Shown here piece by piece: positions 8,320 through 15,410 of a stretch of DNA of 64,000 nt (the stretch's first letter is position 1; each line of letters starts with the position of its first letter). Source of the stretch: Chthoniobacterales bacterium. GTDB lineage: Bacteria > Verrucomicrobiota > Verrucomicrobiia > Chthoniobacterales > JACTMZ01. A program made the position numbers and the translations under genes. Where the stretch lies: positions 1-64,000 of the forward strand of contig JACSRX010000008.1 of assembly GCA_014879535.1 (NCBI GenBank), in the 5' to 3' direction. The notes beneath the pieces are model-generated. The model saw nothing but the letters and a program-made list of their open reading frames with translations. It did not search any database and was not told the DNA's origin.

Positions 8320-9825
8320 ATGCCCGAAGAAGAAGCCCCGCTGTTCGACCTCAGCGCGTTCGACCTCCGCCCCTCGTGGGCCAAGGCTCCGTCCGCGCCC
8401 CCCAAGGCGCCCGCGGAACACTTCGAGGCCCCGCGCGACCGGGACAAGCGGCGGCCGGAACGCCGCCATGACCGCGATTTCCAGCGCGGACGTCCCAACG
8501 GGGGCGGGCGAGACCGCCAAGGCGGCCGGGGGCCCAAGGGTCATGACAAATTCCGCGGCCCGCGGCGCGACGAGCGTCCGGAGCCGCCGCCGAATCCCTT
8601 CCCCTGGCTGCGCATCGCCTTCACCGCGACGGAGCCGGCGGTGGCCACCGTGGCCCAGCAGGTGCGGCACACGGGGAAGACGTTCAGCCTTTTCGAGATC
8701 GCGAGGATTCTGCTGCGCAATGCGGCCTCTTACACCATCGATCTCTCCTCGGCGGCCAAGTTCCCGGAAGGCCCGTTTTATGTCGTGGCCCGCGACAAGA
8801 GCGTCTGGCTCTCGAGGGATGCCGCCGTCCGCCAGGTGCTGCGCACGCACTTGGGGGAGTTCTACCGCGCCGAGGAGATCGAGGTCGAGCCGCCCAAGGG
8901 AAACTTCTCGGTCGTCAGCGTCTGCGGGATGTCGGGCACGCTGCTCGGACCGCCCAACCTGCACGACTACGAGCGGCGTGTCCGCGAGCTGCACCGCGAA
9001 AAGTTCGGCAACATGAATTTCGAGCAGTTCCGTTCGCGCGTGAAGATGGAACGCGATCCCGAGGTCATCGAGAAGTGGCGGGCCGCCGCCTCCCGCGCGG
9101 TGGCGTATCATCCGGTCGGGGTGGAGAATGCGGAGCGTCTGGACGGGCTGGCCGCCGTGGAGAAGCATTTCACCGCGCATCATGCGGACGCGGAGGTTTC
9201 CGGGACGACAGTCGCCAGCGTCCCGGGGGATCCGCGCGCCTGTCCGGTGGACGCCGCCTTGGCGCCGCTGCTGGCTTATGCCCGCGATGAGGAATCGCGT
9301 TTCCCGCTGCGGCTGGCGCAAAGCTTGAGCCGTGCACTCACGGTGGCCGGGTTGCGCTTTCACAAGAGTTCGAACCGCACGACCTACGTGTCCGCCTCGC
9401 GGTCGCGGCATCTTGACCTGGAGCAGGTGGTGGTCAGCGACTCCATCCGCAAGATCCTTGAAACCATCCGCGAGAAAAAATCCCTTCGCCGTCCGCAGTT
9501 GCTCGATCTGCTCGCGCCGCTCCCGGCCAAGCCGGAAGCGCCGGTTGCCGAAGTTCCCGCCGCGCCGGAACAGGAGCCTGCGGCATCTGCGGAGCCCGTT
9601 GCCGTGGAGAGCGCCGGACAACCGCCCGTCGTCGCCCCGACGCCGGAGGAAACCCTCCGTGCGGCCGTGGTGCAGGATCTCCTTTGGCTCACGCACGAGG
9701 GCTATGTGATCGAATTTGCGGACGGCCGCCTCGAATCCGTGCCGCCGCCGAAGCATCCTCCCAAAGCCGCGGCGGATGCGGCGACGCCCGAAGCGGCCCC
9801 GCAGCAGCAGCAGCCGGAGGCCTGA
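8320..9825 (+). CDS. uncharacterised R/G-rich protein with possible winged-helix tail
   Basis: A 501-residue protein I do not recognise. Residues 1-25 are acidic and hydrophobic (MPEEEAPLFDLSAFDL). Residues 35-90 are a low-complexity Arg/Gly/Asp-rich tract that resembles RNA-binding RGG regions. Residues 95-400 look folded, with 'TGKTFSLFEIARILL', 'FYVVARDKSVWLSRDA' and 'NFEQFRSRVKMERDPEVIEKW'. A Pro/Ala/Glu linker (about 405-450) leads to 'VVQDLLWLTHEGYVIEF' at about 455-475, which has the shape of a winged-helix element. It lacks a signal peptide or membrane segment, so it is probably cytoplasmic. It follows ilvB by 28 bases. Nucleic-acid binding is an inference from composition only. Confidence 0.75.
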   Translation: MPEEEAPLFDLSAFDLRPSWAKAPSAPPKAPAEHFEAPRDRDKRRPERRHDRDFQRGRPNGGGRDRQGGRGPKGHDKFRGPRRDERPEPPPNPFPWLRIAFTATEPAVATVAQQVRHTGKTFSLFEIARILLRNAASYTIDLSSAAKFPEGPFYVVARDKSVWLSRDAAVRQVLRTHLGEFYRAEEIEVEPPKGNFSVVSVCGMSGTLLGPPNLHDYERRVRELHREKFGNMNFEQFRSRVKMERDPEVIEKWRAAASRAVAYHPVGVENAERLDGLAAVEKHFTAHHADAEVSGTTVASVPGDPRACPVDAALAPLLAYARDEESRFPLRLAQSLSRALTVAGLRFHKSSNRTTYVSASRSRHLDLEQVVVSDSIRKILETIREKKSLRRPQLLDLLAPLPAKPEAPVAEVPAAPEQEPAASAEPVAVESAGQPPVVAPTPEETLRAAVVQDLLWLTHEGYVIEFADGRLESVPPPKHPPKAAADAATPEAAPQQQQPEA

Positions 9826-9854
9826 GAGGAGTGCGGGTTGGCTCCCGCACGCGG

Positions 9855-10313
9855 TCAGTAGTTGATGATGGTGTTTCCGATGCGTTGGCCGCTGGTTCCG
9901 TCGGAATTGATCATGACCCCTCCCACCCGTTGGCTGGTCACGCCGCCCGGACCGAAATATGTGTTCCCGAATTTCTGCACGGGGGTGATGCGTTGGGGTT
10001 TCGGTTGCGGGGTGAGCGGGGACGCCTTGGTTGGGGCGGCCGACGTGCCTTGCGGCGATGCTGTTTGCAGGGGCGGTCCCGAAAGGACCCGGCCGCGGCT
10101 TCGTGACTGGCGCGGGGTTTCGATTGTCCTGCTCGCGGATGAGCCGCCGCTATCCCGCGCCGGGGTGGCGCAGCCGAGGGCCTGCAATTGCGCCATCTGG
10201 AAGTCGGCGATGCTTTGAAAGGCTCGCGGTGGGGGCGGGTCCTCCCGGGGTGTGGTGCAACCCGACGCCAGGATGCACGCGAGGACAAGCCAAGGCACAA
10301 GCCATGTTGTCAT
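9855..10313 (-). CDS. small putative outer-membrane or periplasmic lipoprotein
   Basis: A 152-residue protein with a signal peptide (residues 1-18) ending in the lipobox LASGC, so Cys19 would be lipidated. The middle is Pro/Ser/Arg-rich and unstructured. The last 40 residues contain Gly-rich strands that resemble each other ('SQRVGGVMI', 'GQRIGNTII', 'FGNTYFG'), suggesting a short beta repeat. I do not recognise a family. The gene is divergent from the DUF3108 gene with 72 bases between them. A TAGATT box ends six bases before its ATG. It is convergent with the upstream 8320-9825 gene. Confidence 0.65.
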   Translation of the reverse strand: MTTWLVPWLVLACILASGCTTPREDPPPPRAFQSIADFQMAQLQALGCATPARDSGGSSASRTIETPRQSRSRGRVLSGPPLQTASPQGTSAAPTKASPLTPQPKPQRITPVQKFGNTYFGPGGVTSQRVGGVMINSDGTSGQRIGNTIINY

Positions 10314-10319
10314 GGCAGC

Positions 10320-10325
10320 AATCTA
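10320..10325 (-). promoter_or_regulatory. -10-like box of the small lipoprotein gene
   Basis: On the minus strand TAGATT (10325 to 10320) is followed by six bases and then the ATG at 10313. The spacing repeats that of ilvB and the antitoxin gene. No convincing -35 is visible, so this is a weak call on its own. Confidence 0.35.
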
Positions 10326-10371
10326 CACCAAGGTTGCCGCCGCTCCCATCGCCAAGCGCCCGGTGCCGCGC

Positions 10372-10377
10372 TATGCT
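10372..10377 (+). promoter_or_regulatory. -10-like box of the DUF3108 gene
   Basis: TATGCT ends eight bases before the ATG at 10386, which would give a transcript starting at or within two bases of the start codon. No clear -35 is seen. Confidence 0.35.
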
Positions 10378-10385
10378 CGGGCGCA

Positions 10386-11210
10386 ATGAGACGGCTTCTT
10401 CGGGCTTCGCTGCCTGCCACGGTGCTGCTTGTGTCGGTCGCGGCAGTGCTGCCGGCTTGGGGCGGGTGGCAGGATGACGTCCTCGCGATTCGTCCGGGCA
10501 CGACGCCTCCCCCGCCATCGGATCTGACGGCGCGCTATGTGTTCGGGTGGAGCGGCATCGAGGCCGCCGAGGCCGAGGTGAAACTGCGCCGTGGGGATGG
10601 CGGCATGTGGACCGCCACGGTGCAGGGTGGGACCACGGGATTCGCGCGTTCGCTCTGGAAACTGGATGCCGATTACGAAGCCGTCCTCTCGGAGCAGGAT
10701 TGGCGCTCGGTCACCTCGCGCCTCGTGGAGCGATACGCGCGTTACACGACCGACGAAAAGACCGAATTCCGTCCCGGCGGCGCGCGCTCATGGCGCGAGA
10801 GCACGAGGGAGGGCGCGAAGCCTCCGAAGTGGAAGAATTTCTACGTCCCCGGACTTCGGGACATTGCCGCGGCCCTGCTGCTTGCGCGCAGCCAGCCGCT
10901 CGCAAACGGCGACCGCATCACTCTCGCCGTGTTTCCCGGGCAGTGGATGTATCTCGTCCGGATCAAGGTGGCGGGGCGCGGGAAAATACGGTGGCAGGGA
11001 AAGAACCGCGATGTCATCCGGGCCACCCTGCAGATCGACTCGATCAACAAGGACTACACGTTGAGCCCGCACAGGAAGTTCCAGCGCGGAACGGTGTGGG
11101 TGAGTGATGACGACCTCCGGATACCGCTCCGTGTCGAGGTGAAGGTGTTCGTCGGCCACGTCTTCGCCGAGCTGGCGCGGGAACCTGCCGTTGGCGCCCA
11201 GAAACAATGA
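10386..11210 (+). CDS. DUF3108-family envelope protein
   Basis: A 274-residue secreted protein with a signal peptide (about residues 1-26, cleavage near LPAWG). The body matches the DUF3108 pattern. It opens with 'ARYVFGWSGIEAAEAEVKL' (the family's 'Y-v-W-Gi--ge' strand). It continues with 'TGFARSLWKLDADYEAVL' and a central 'FYVPGLRDIAAALLLARSQPL', and closes with 'GTVWVSDDDLRIPLRVEVKVFVGHV', which matches the typical C-terminal strands. DUF3108 proteins are periplasmic beta-rich proteins of unknown function. The start at 10386 is chosen because it gives a proper signal peptide. A strong hairpin follows the stop codon. Confidence 0.8.
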   Translation: MRRLLRASLPATVLLVSVAAVLPAWGGWQDDVLAIRPGTTPPPPSDLTARYVFGWSGIEAAEAEVKLRRGDGGMWTATVQGGTTGFARSLWKLDADYEAVLSEQDWRSVTSRLVERYARYTTDEKTEFRPGGARSWRESTREGAKPPKWKNFYVPGLRDIAAALLLARSQPLANGDRITLAVFPGQWMYLVRIKVAGRGKIRWQGKNRDVIRATLQIDSINKDYTLSPHRKFQRGTVWVSDDDLRIPLRVEVKVFVGHVFAELAREPAVGAQKQ

Positions 11211-11212
11211 CG

Positions 11213-11240
11213 CGCGCCCGGCTTTCACCGGGCGCGCGCA
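11213..11240. terminator. bidirectional hairpin between convergent genes
   Basis: A perfect 10-base inverted repeat (GCGCGCCCGG, loop CTTTCA, CCGGGCGCGC) lies just after the DUF3108 stop. It sits between that gene and the convergent small Cys-rich peptide gene ending at 11260. There is no long T-run on either side, so efficiency is uncertain. Confidence 0.6.
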
Positions 11241-11259
11241 TGATCAGTCGGCGGATGAC

Positions 11260-11391
11260 TCAGCAGCAGCCGGCTTTGCACTCGCAGGGGCAGCATTTGC
11301 CGCCGCAATCGGTGCAGTTGCACGGAGTTGCTGCCGTGGCGCTCAAGGCCAGGGCGGCAACCGCCATCATCGCGAATAAGAAGGTTTTCAT
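11260..11391 (-). CDS. 43-residue secreted cysteine-rich peptide
   Basis: A very short gene with clear protein logic. MKTFLFAMMAVAALALSATA is a textbook signal peptide, and cleavage would leave 23 residues of which nine are Cys (CNC, CTDC, CC-PC-EC and a terminal GCC). The Cys spacing resembles metallothionein-like or other soft-metal-binding peptides, but disulfide-rich folding outside the cytoplasm is also possible. On the minus strand a TAGAAT box (11406 to 11401) precedes the ATG by nine bases. A second secreted Cys-rich gene lies upstream on the same strand (11476-11778), and a strong hairpin lies downstream. The function is inferred from composition only. Confidence 0.7.
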   Translation of the reverse strand: MKTFLFAMMAVAALALSATAATPCNCTDCGGKCCPCECKAGCC

Positions 11392-11475
11392 CTTTATGGA
11401 ATTCTATTCGGGTTGCGTTCAGTGATCGCCCGCCATGCACAAGGCGGAAGCGCGGGCGCCGGCGCGATGATGCGG

Positions 11476-11778
11476 TCAGGCCCGAGGGGGCGGAACAGGT
11501 GGCTGCTCGGTGCGTGCCGGGGCAAACAGGTCGCCGGCATGGAACACCGCGAGCGGGTGCCGTGAAAAATCGAAAGGCGCCGTCTGATCGGCAAGCGTGG
11601 CCACGCCCGTGGAGGGAACGACGAAGGCGATCGGACAAACGCAGGCGGGGGCGCCGCAGGTGGCCTCCGATTTGCAGCATGCGGAGGCGCAGGGCTCGGC
11701 CTTGGGTGCCGCGGACACCGGGGTGAGTGGCAAAAACGCCAATCCACCGAGCAGGCCGAGCAGCATCAAGGCTTTCAC
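11476..11778 (-). CDS. secreted cysteine-rich protein, possible metal binder
   Basis: The chosen GTG start gives a 100-residue protein opening with a good signal peptide (residues 1-23, M/VKALMLLGLLGGLAFLPLTPVSA). Next is a Cys cluster at about residues 30-48 (C-x3-CC, then C-x4-C-x-C), then a Pro-rich tail. A longer frame reaches 11877, but a strong promoter (TTGACG-16-TACATT) lies inside that extension, ending seven bases before this GTG, so the long form cannot be made from it. The paired secreted Cys-rich genes at 11260 and here suggest metal or thiol chemistry in the envelope. The family is unknown to me. Confidence 0.65.
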   Translation of the reverse strand: MKALMLLGLLGGLAFLPLTPVSAAPKAEPCASACCKSEATCGAPACVCPIAFVVPSTGVATLADQTAPFDFSRHPLAVFHAGDLFAPARTEQPPVPPPRA

Positions 11779-12096
11779 GAGAGCGAATGTAGGCTGTTGG
11801 CGCGCCGCGTCAAGATGCCCTGTCGACATTATGTGTTGCGAATGCATGGCTTGATGCTGCGGGTATGCGGGCTGCAATCGGACGTGTGGCTTGAGAGGTC
11901 AATGCCGAGAATCCAGACACAGGGAGCGGCGGATTTTATCAATAGATACAAGTGCAACTCATTGTGGGAAAACGTAATAATACATTCCATTGCATATTAT
12001 GCAGAATATCAAAATGAATTCCAACGACGTGAGACAAGGCCAATCCGGCTGGAAAATCTCTTGCGCCGTGGGCTGTCGGGATGGAGCTTTTGCGCC
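11779..12096. other. 318-base non-coding stretch with an A+T-rich island and palindrome
   Basis: No gene is visible. The left end holds the minus-strand promoter at 11786-11813. From about 11941 to 12026 the composition drops sharply (27 of 86 bases are G or C by direct count) in an otherwise very G+C-rich window. Inside it lies the palindrome TGCATA-T-TATGCA (11991-12003). The island sits upstream of the FmdB-like gene at 12097, so it may be its regulatory region. It could also be a remnant of acquired DNA. Confidence 0.5.
11786..11813 (-). promoter_or_regulatory. promoter of the Cys-rich gene, probably leaderless
   Basis: On the minus strand TTGACG (11813 to 11808), a 16-base spacer and TACATT (11791 to 11786) form a strong promoter. 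The -10 ends seven bases before the GTG at 11778. It decides the start codon of that gene. Confidence 0.6.
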
Positions 12097-12330
12097 ATGG
12101 CCATTTACGTTTACGAGACCATCCCCTCCCGCGAGGGGGAGTCGGTGAGGACTTACGAGATCCGGCAAAGCATGAAGGATGATGCGCTCAAAATGCACCC
12201 CGAGACCGGAGAGCCGATCCGCCGGGTGATCACGGGGGGGCTCGGCGTCATGACGTCCTCCAAGGGTGCGCCTGCTCCGCGGCCTGTGTCGGGTGGTCAT
12301 TGCTGCGGCGGTGGCTGCGGTTGCGGGTAG
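12097..12330 (+). CDS. FmdB-like protein without its zinc-ribbon cysteines
   Basis: A 77-residue protein that aligns with FmdB/CxxC zinc-ribbon proteins. It starts MAIYVYETI (family: MP-YEYRC), has 'YEIRQSMKDDAL' where the family has 'FE--QS--D-PL', then 'HPETGEPIRRVITGG' where the family has 'CP-CG-PVRRVIS'. All four zinc-ligand Cys of the standard ribbon are absent. Instead the C-terminus ends HCCGGGCGCG, a new Cys cluster. I chose ATG at 12097 because the upstream part of the frame is A+T-rich non-coding DNA. It lies beside two secreted Cys-rich genes. The role is unknown. Regulatory functions claimed for FmdB are not established for this variant. Confidence 0.7.
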   Translation: MAIYVYETIPSREGESVRTYEIRQSMKDDALKMHPETGEPIRRVITGGLGVMTSSKGAPAPRPVSGGHCCGGGCGCG

Positions 12331-12384
12331 CGCCGGGCGTGTCTTCCGCGGGCCAAGCCGCTCTCGACGCGCGAGCGGTGGCGC

Positions 12385-12390
12385 GATAAA
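12385..12390 (+). promoter_or_regulatory. -10-like box of tolB
   Basis: GATAAA ends eight bases before the ATG at 12399, repeating the -10-to-start spacing seen at several other genes. No good -35 was found. Confidence 0.35.
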
Positions 12391-12398
12391 AACGCCCC

Positions 12399-13550
12399 AT
12401 GATGATTCGCAGGATACTTGCCTTGGCCGTGCTGGCGGTCCTTTCGACGCCGGCCTTTTCGCAGGATGCGCCGACGATCACGGTGCGGAAGGGTGACCGC
12501 GTTCCGGTGGCGGTCACACCGCTTGGGGGAAGTTCGGGGCCTGCCGTCACGAAAGTTCTGCAGAACGACCTCGATCTCTCGGGCTGGTTCCAGCTGGTGC
12601 CGGATTCCCGCGGGTCGTATGTCATCGGGGGATCCGCCTCCGGTGGAAGCCTGCAGGGGCGCGTCACGGACGGCAGCGGTGCCGTGGTGCTTTCGAAGAC
12701 CTACTCGGGCGACGACCGTTCGGTGGCGCACCAGTTTGCCGATGACATCGTGGAAACCCTCACCGGGCATCCCGGCATCGCCACGACGAAGGTCGCTTTT
12801 GTCGGCACGGCCAGCGGCGCGAAGGAAATTTACCTGGCGGACTATGACGGCAACAACTCACGCCGGCTCACGAGTGACCGCAGCATCAGCGTGGCTCCCT
12901 CGCTCGGGCCCGGCGCGCGCAATCTGGCCTACACCGGCTACCAGGGGGGTTATCCGGATGTCTATGTGATCGATGTCGCCTCCGGGGCGCGCCAGCGCGC
13001 GGTGTCGGCACCCGGCACCAACTCGGGAGCGGCTGTTTCGCCGGACGGAGGCCGGATGGCTCTCACCATGAGCAAGGATGGCAACCCTGAAATTTATGTC
13101 ACAGGTCTCCGTGGCGGGGGCGCCAAGCGCCTGACGCGCACGAAGGGCGTGGAGGCTTCGCCCGCATGGTCGCCGGACGGGCGCGAATTGATTTATTCGT
13201 CCGATGAGGGGGGGAGTCCCCAGCTTTACCGCATCGGCGCGGGCGGCGGCTCTCCGCGCCGCCTGAACACCGGCTTCGGCTACAACACCGATCCGAGCTG
13301 GTCTCCGGATGGCAAGCGGGTCGCCTTCACCGTGCGTTCGGGCGGCGGGTTCTCCGTGGCGGTAATGGATGCGGAAGGCGGCAATGCGCGCATCGTGGCT
13401 TCCGGGCAGAACCCCGTGTGGGGCCGCAATTCGCGGCACCTCATCTTCAGCAGCGGCTCGAGCCTCAATCTCCTTGACCTCAACACCGGACGGACCACAA
13501 CTATCGTCAGTGGCTTGGGCAAAGTGAGCGAACCGACGTGGTCGCACTGA
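12399..13550 (+). CDS. tolB: TolB-like beta-propeller protein of the Tol-Pal system
   Basis: A 383-residue periplasmic protein with a signal peptide (1-21, ending AFSQ). An N-terminal TolB domain spans about 25-130, including 'LQNDLDLSGWFQLV', which matches the family's 'DL--SG-F-'. A beta-propeller follows, with repeated 'SPDG' or 'PAWSPDGRELIYSS' blades (residues about 135-383). TolB links Pal in the outer membrane to the inner-membrane TolQRA complex and helps constrict the envelope at division. The pal gene follows immediately: its ATG lies 20 bases after the tolB stop. No tolQ, tolR or tolA is in the window. Length is slightly shorter than in Proteobacteria (about 430). Confidence 0.85.
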   Translation: MMIRRILALAVLAVLSTPAFSQDAPTITVRKGDRVPVAVTPLGGSSGPAVTKVLQNDLDLSGWFQLVPDSRGSYVIGGSASGGSLQGRVTDGSGAVVLSKTYSGDDRSVAHQFADDIVETLTGHPGIATTKVAFVGTASGAKEIYLADYDGNNSRRLTSDRSISVAPSLGPGARNLAYTGYQGGYPDVYVIDVASGARQRAVSAPGTNSGAAVSPDGGRMALTMSKDGNPEIYVTGLRGGGAKRLTRTKGVEASPAWSPDGRELIYSSDEGGSPQLYRIGAGGGSPRRLNTGFGYNTDPSWSPDGKRVAFTVRSGGGFSVAVMDAEGGNARIVASGQNPVWGRNSRHLIFSSGSSLNLLDLNTGRTTTIVSGLGKVSEPTWSH

Positions 13551-13570
13551 ACCAACCCCATCTTCAACTC

Positions 13571-14077
13571 ATGAAATCACTCACACCCACGCGGATTCTT
13601 GCTGTCCTGCTCGCGGCGGCAGTCATGGTTTCCTGCAAAACCAAGCCGAAGGATGAATATGCCGGCATCGACGGGGATTATGTCAGCGGGGTTCCCCTCC
13701 CGGACCGTCAGGACGGGGCGTCCTTCCTCGGCGGCAATGTGTCCAAGGGGCAGTTCGCAACGGTGCAGTTCGGCTTCGACCGCTACGATGTGAGCTCGTC
13801 GGAAATGCCGAAGGTCGAAGCCGTCGCGCAGGCGATGCGTCAGTCGCGGAACGACCTGATCATCGCCGGATTCACCGACGACAGGGGGACCGAGGAATAC
13901 AACCGCGGCCTCGGCGAACGCCGTGCGCTGGCCGTGCGCGAAGCGCTCATCTCCAAGGGGATCAGCGGCGGCCGCATCCAGACGGTCAGCTTCGGCGAGG
14001 AGATGCCCGTGGATTCGGGCGGCGGCGAAGCTGCGTGGGCGGCCAACCGCCGCGCCGAGTTCGGCGTGATCCGCTGA
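13571..14077 (+). CDS. pal: peptidoglycan-associated lipoprotein Pal (OmpA domain)
   Basis: A 168-residue lipoprotein. The signal peptide ends in the lipobox VMVSC (Cys at about residue 22). A short linker leads to the OmpA/Pal domain: 'ATVQFGFDRYDVSS' (family 'v-F-fD---i'), 'LIIAGFTDDRGTEEYNRGLGERRALAVREAL' split across about 95-125, and 'TVSFGEEMPV', which matches 'vs-GKE-P'. These residues bind diaminopimelate in peptidoglycan. The start is taken at 13571 because it gives the proper signal peptide, although the frame is open back to 13538 inside tolB. It probably forms one operon with tolB. Confidence 0.9.
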   Translation: MKSLTPTRILAVLLAAAVMVSCKTKPKDEYAGIDGDYVSGVPLPDRQDGASFLGGNVSKGQFATVQFGFDRYDVSSSEMPKVEAVAQAMRQSRNDLIIAGFTDDRGTEEYNRGLGERRALAVREALISKGISGGRIQTVSFGEEMPVDSGGGEAAWAANRRAEFGVIR

Positions 14078-14087
14078 CGTTTCCGCT

Positions 14088-15278
14088 GTGGCAGTTCCCT
14101 TGCTGGATTTGCGCCTGCAGTATGCGCAGGTGAAGGACGAAGTGCAGCGCCGCCTCGGCGCGCTGTGCGAGAGCCAGCAATTCATCCTTGGTGCCCCGGT
14201 GGCGGAGCTGGAGGCTTCCGTCCGGGATTACACCGGTTGCGGTCATGCCGTCGGCACATCGTCCGGCACGGATGCGCTGCTCGCGATCCTCATGGCCATG
14301 GGGATCGGGAGGGGCGACGCCGTTGTCACGACACCCTACACGTTCTTCGCCACGGCGGGATGCATCCACCGCGCGGGGGCCGAGCCGGTCTTCGTGGACA
14401 TCGATGCGGCGACCTACAACATGTGCCCTGCGCGCCTCGAGGAATACCTCCGCAAGAAATGCCGGAGCGGTCCCGACGGGCGCCTCGTGACCGCTGCAGG
14501 CAACCGCGTGCGTGCCGTGATGCCCGTGCATTTGTTCGGGTGTGTCTGCGACATGGACCGCATCGGTGCCCTCGCTGCGGAGTATGATCTGCCGGTGATC
14601 GAGGATGCCGCCCAGGCGATCGGGGCGGATTATCCCTCGGAGAAGGGCGTGACTTTGCGGGCCGGCGCGATCGGCGAGGCGGCCTACTTCAGTTTTTTCC
14701 CGTCGAAAAATCTCGGGGCATTCGGGGACGCCGGCATGGCGACATGCCGCGATGAAGATCTCGCGGCGCAGATCAAGCTCATGCGCAACCACGGCATGGG
14801 CGCGCAATACCACCACGAGAAGGTCGGCGGGAACTTCCGCCTCGACGCGCTGCAGGCCGCGGTCCTCCTCGCCAAGCTGCCGCATCTGGACGAGTGGCAT
14901 GCGGCACGTCGGCGCAACGCCTCGCTTTACCGCTCGGAGTTCACGCGTCTCGGACTTCTGGATCGCATCACGCTGCCCGCCGAGCCTTACGTGGAATCGG
15001 GTTTGAAAAACCACCACATCTACCACCAATACGTGGTGCGCGTGCCCAAGCGCGACGCAGTGCGCGACGCGCTGACGGCGGCAGGGGTGGGATGTGCCGT
15101 TTACTACCCCGTGCCGCTGCACCTTCAGGAATGCTTCGCTTCGCTCGGTCATTCGACCGGGGATTTCCCGGAATCCGAAAGGGCGGCGCGCGAGACCTTG
15201 GCGCTGCCCATTTATCCCGAGTTGACGGGTGAACAAATCCGCGAGGTGGCGGAGGCCGTGGCGGGGGCTGTGGGGTGA
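14088..15278 (+). CDS. DegT/DnrJ/EryC1/StrS family PLP-dependent aminotransferase
   Basis: A 396-residue PLP enzyme with the family's opening 'VPLLDLRLQY' and 'GTSSGTDALLAIL' (about residues 56-68). 'TPYTFFATAGCIHRAGAEPVFVDID' spans about 81-105 in two halves. 'PVIEDAAQAIGADY' contains the cofactor Asp. 'YFSFFPSKNLGAFGDAG' (about 203-219) contains the catalytic Lys. Members make amino-sugars for surface glycans or antibiotics by transaminating keto-sugars. The GTG start at 14088 follows pal by ten bases. The neighbours do not identify the sugar, and no sugar dehydratase is adjacent. It precedes the translation operon leader. Confidence 0.88.
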   Translation: MAVPLLDLRLQYAQVKDEVQRRLGALCESQQFILGAPVAELEASVRDYTGCGHAVGTSSGTDALLAILMAMGIGRGDAVVTTPYTFFATAGCIHRAGAEPVFVDIDAATYNMCPARLEEYLRKKCRSGPDGRLVTAAGNRVRAVMPVHLFGCVCDMDRIGALAAEYDLPVIEDAAQAIGADYPSEKGVTLRAGAIGEAAYFSFFPSKNLGAFGDAGMATCRDEDLAAQIKLMRNHGMGAQYHHEKVGGNFRLDALQAAVLLAKLPHLDEWHAARRRNASLYRSEFTRLGLLDRITLPAEPYVESGLKNHHIYHQYVVRVPKRDAVRDALTAAGVGCAVYYPVPLHLQECFASLGHSTGDFPESERAARETLALPIYPELTGEQIREVAEAVAGAVG

Positions 15279-15324
15279 TCCGGGGCCTTCTGAAACCCTA
15301 CAGAAAAAAATTCCAGAAAATGTC

Positions 15325-15352
15325 TTGCGGAAAGGGGCCTCTCCGCTAATCT
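15325..15352 (+). promoter_or_regulatory. promoter of the rpsL translation operon
   Basis: TTGCGG (15325-15330), a 16-base spacer and TAATCT (15347-15352) give a plausible sigma-70 promoter. A run of A's upstream (15303-15320) could act as an UP element. Transcription would start near 15358, leaving a leader of about 88 bases that carries an attenuator-like hairpin. Confidence 0.55.
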
Positions 15353-15358
15353 TTCCGT

Positions 15359-15410
15359 CCCCGCACACTGTCGGGGGTTCGCGAAGAAACCACGTTCGCG
15401 TGGTTTTTTT
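15359..15410 (+). promoter_or_regulatory. leader attenuator of the rpsL operon
   Basis: The leader contains an intrinsic terminator: AAACCACG, loop TTCG, CGTGGTTT, running into seven T's (15387-15410). Upstream is a hairpin CCCCG...CGGGG (15359-15376). CGCGAA (15380-15385) can instead pair with TTCGCG (15395-15400), which would break the terminator stem. Mutually exclusive stems just downstream of a promoter and 35 bases before rpsL are what a transcription attenuator looks like. It could simply terminate upstream transcription. Confidence 0.55.

Noticed and set aside
6336-8537. 733-residue minus-strand frame opposite ilvB
   Set aside because: A shadow of ilvB: no recognisable motifs and composition of an antisense frame.
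11797-12096. N-terminal extension of the FmdB-like frame
   Set aside because: It crosses the A+T-rich non-coding island and a minus-strand promoter, and the family start is at 12097.
14684-14917. Possible small antisense gene in the aminotransferase
   Set aside because: Cys/Arg-rich shadow without a start region or family resemblance.
15387-15410. Reading the hairpin simply as the terminator of the aminotransferase gene
   Set aside because: It lies 108 bases past that stop and downstream of a good promoter, so an attenuator role is preferred, although simple termination is not excluded.
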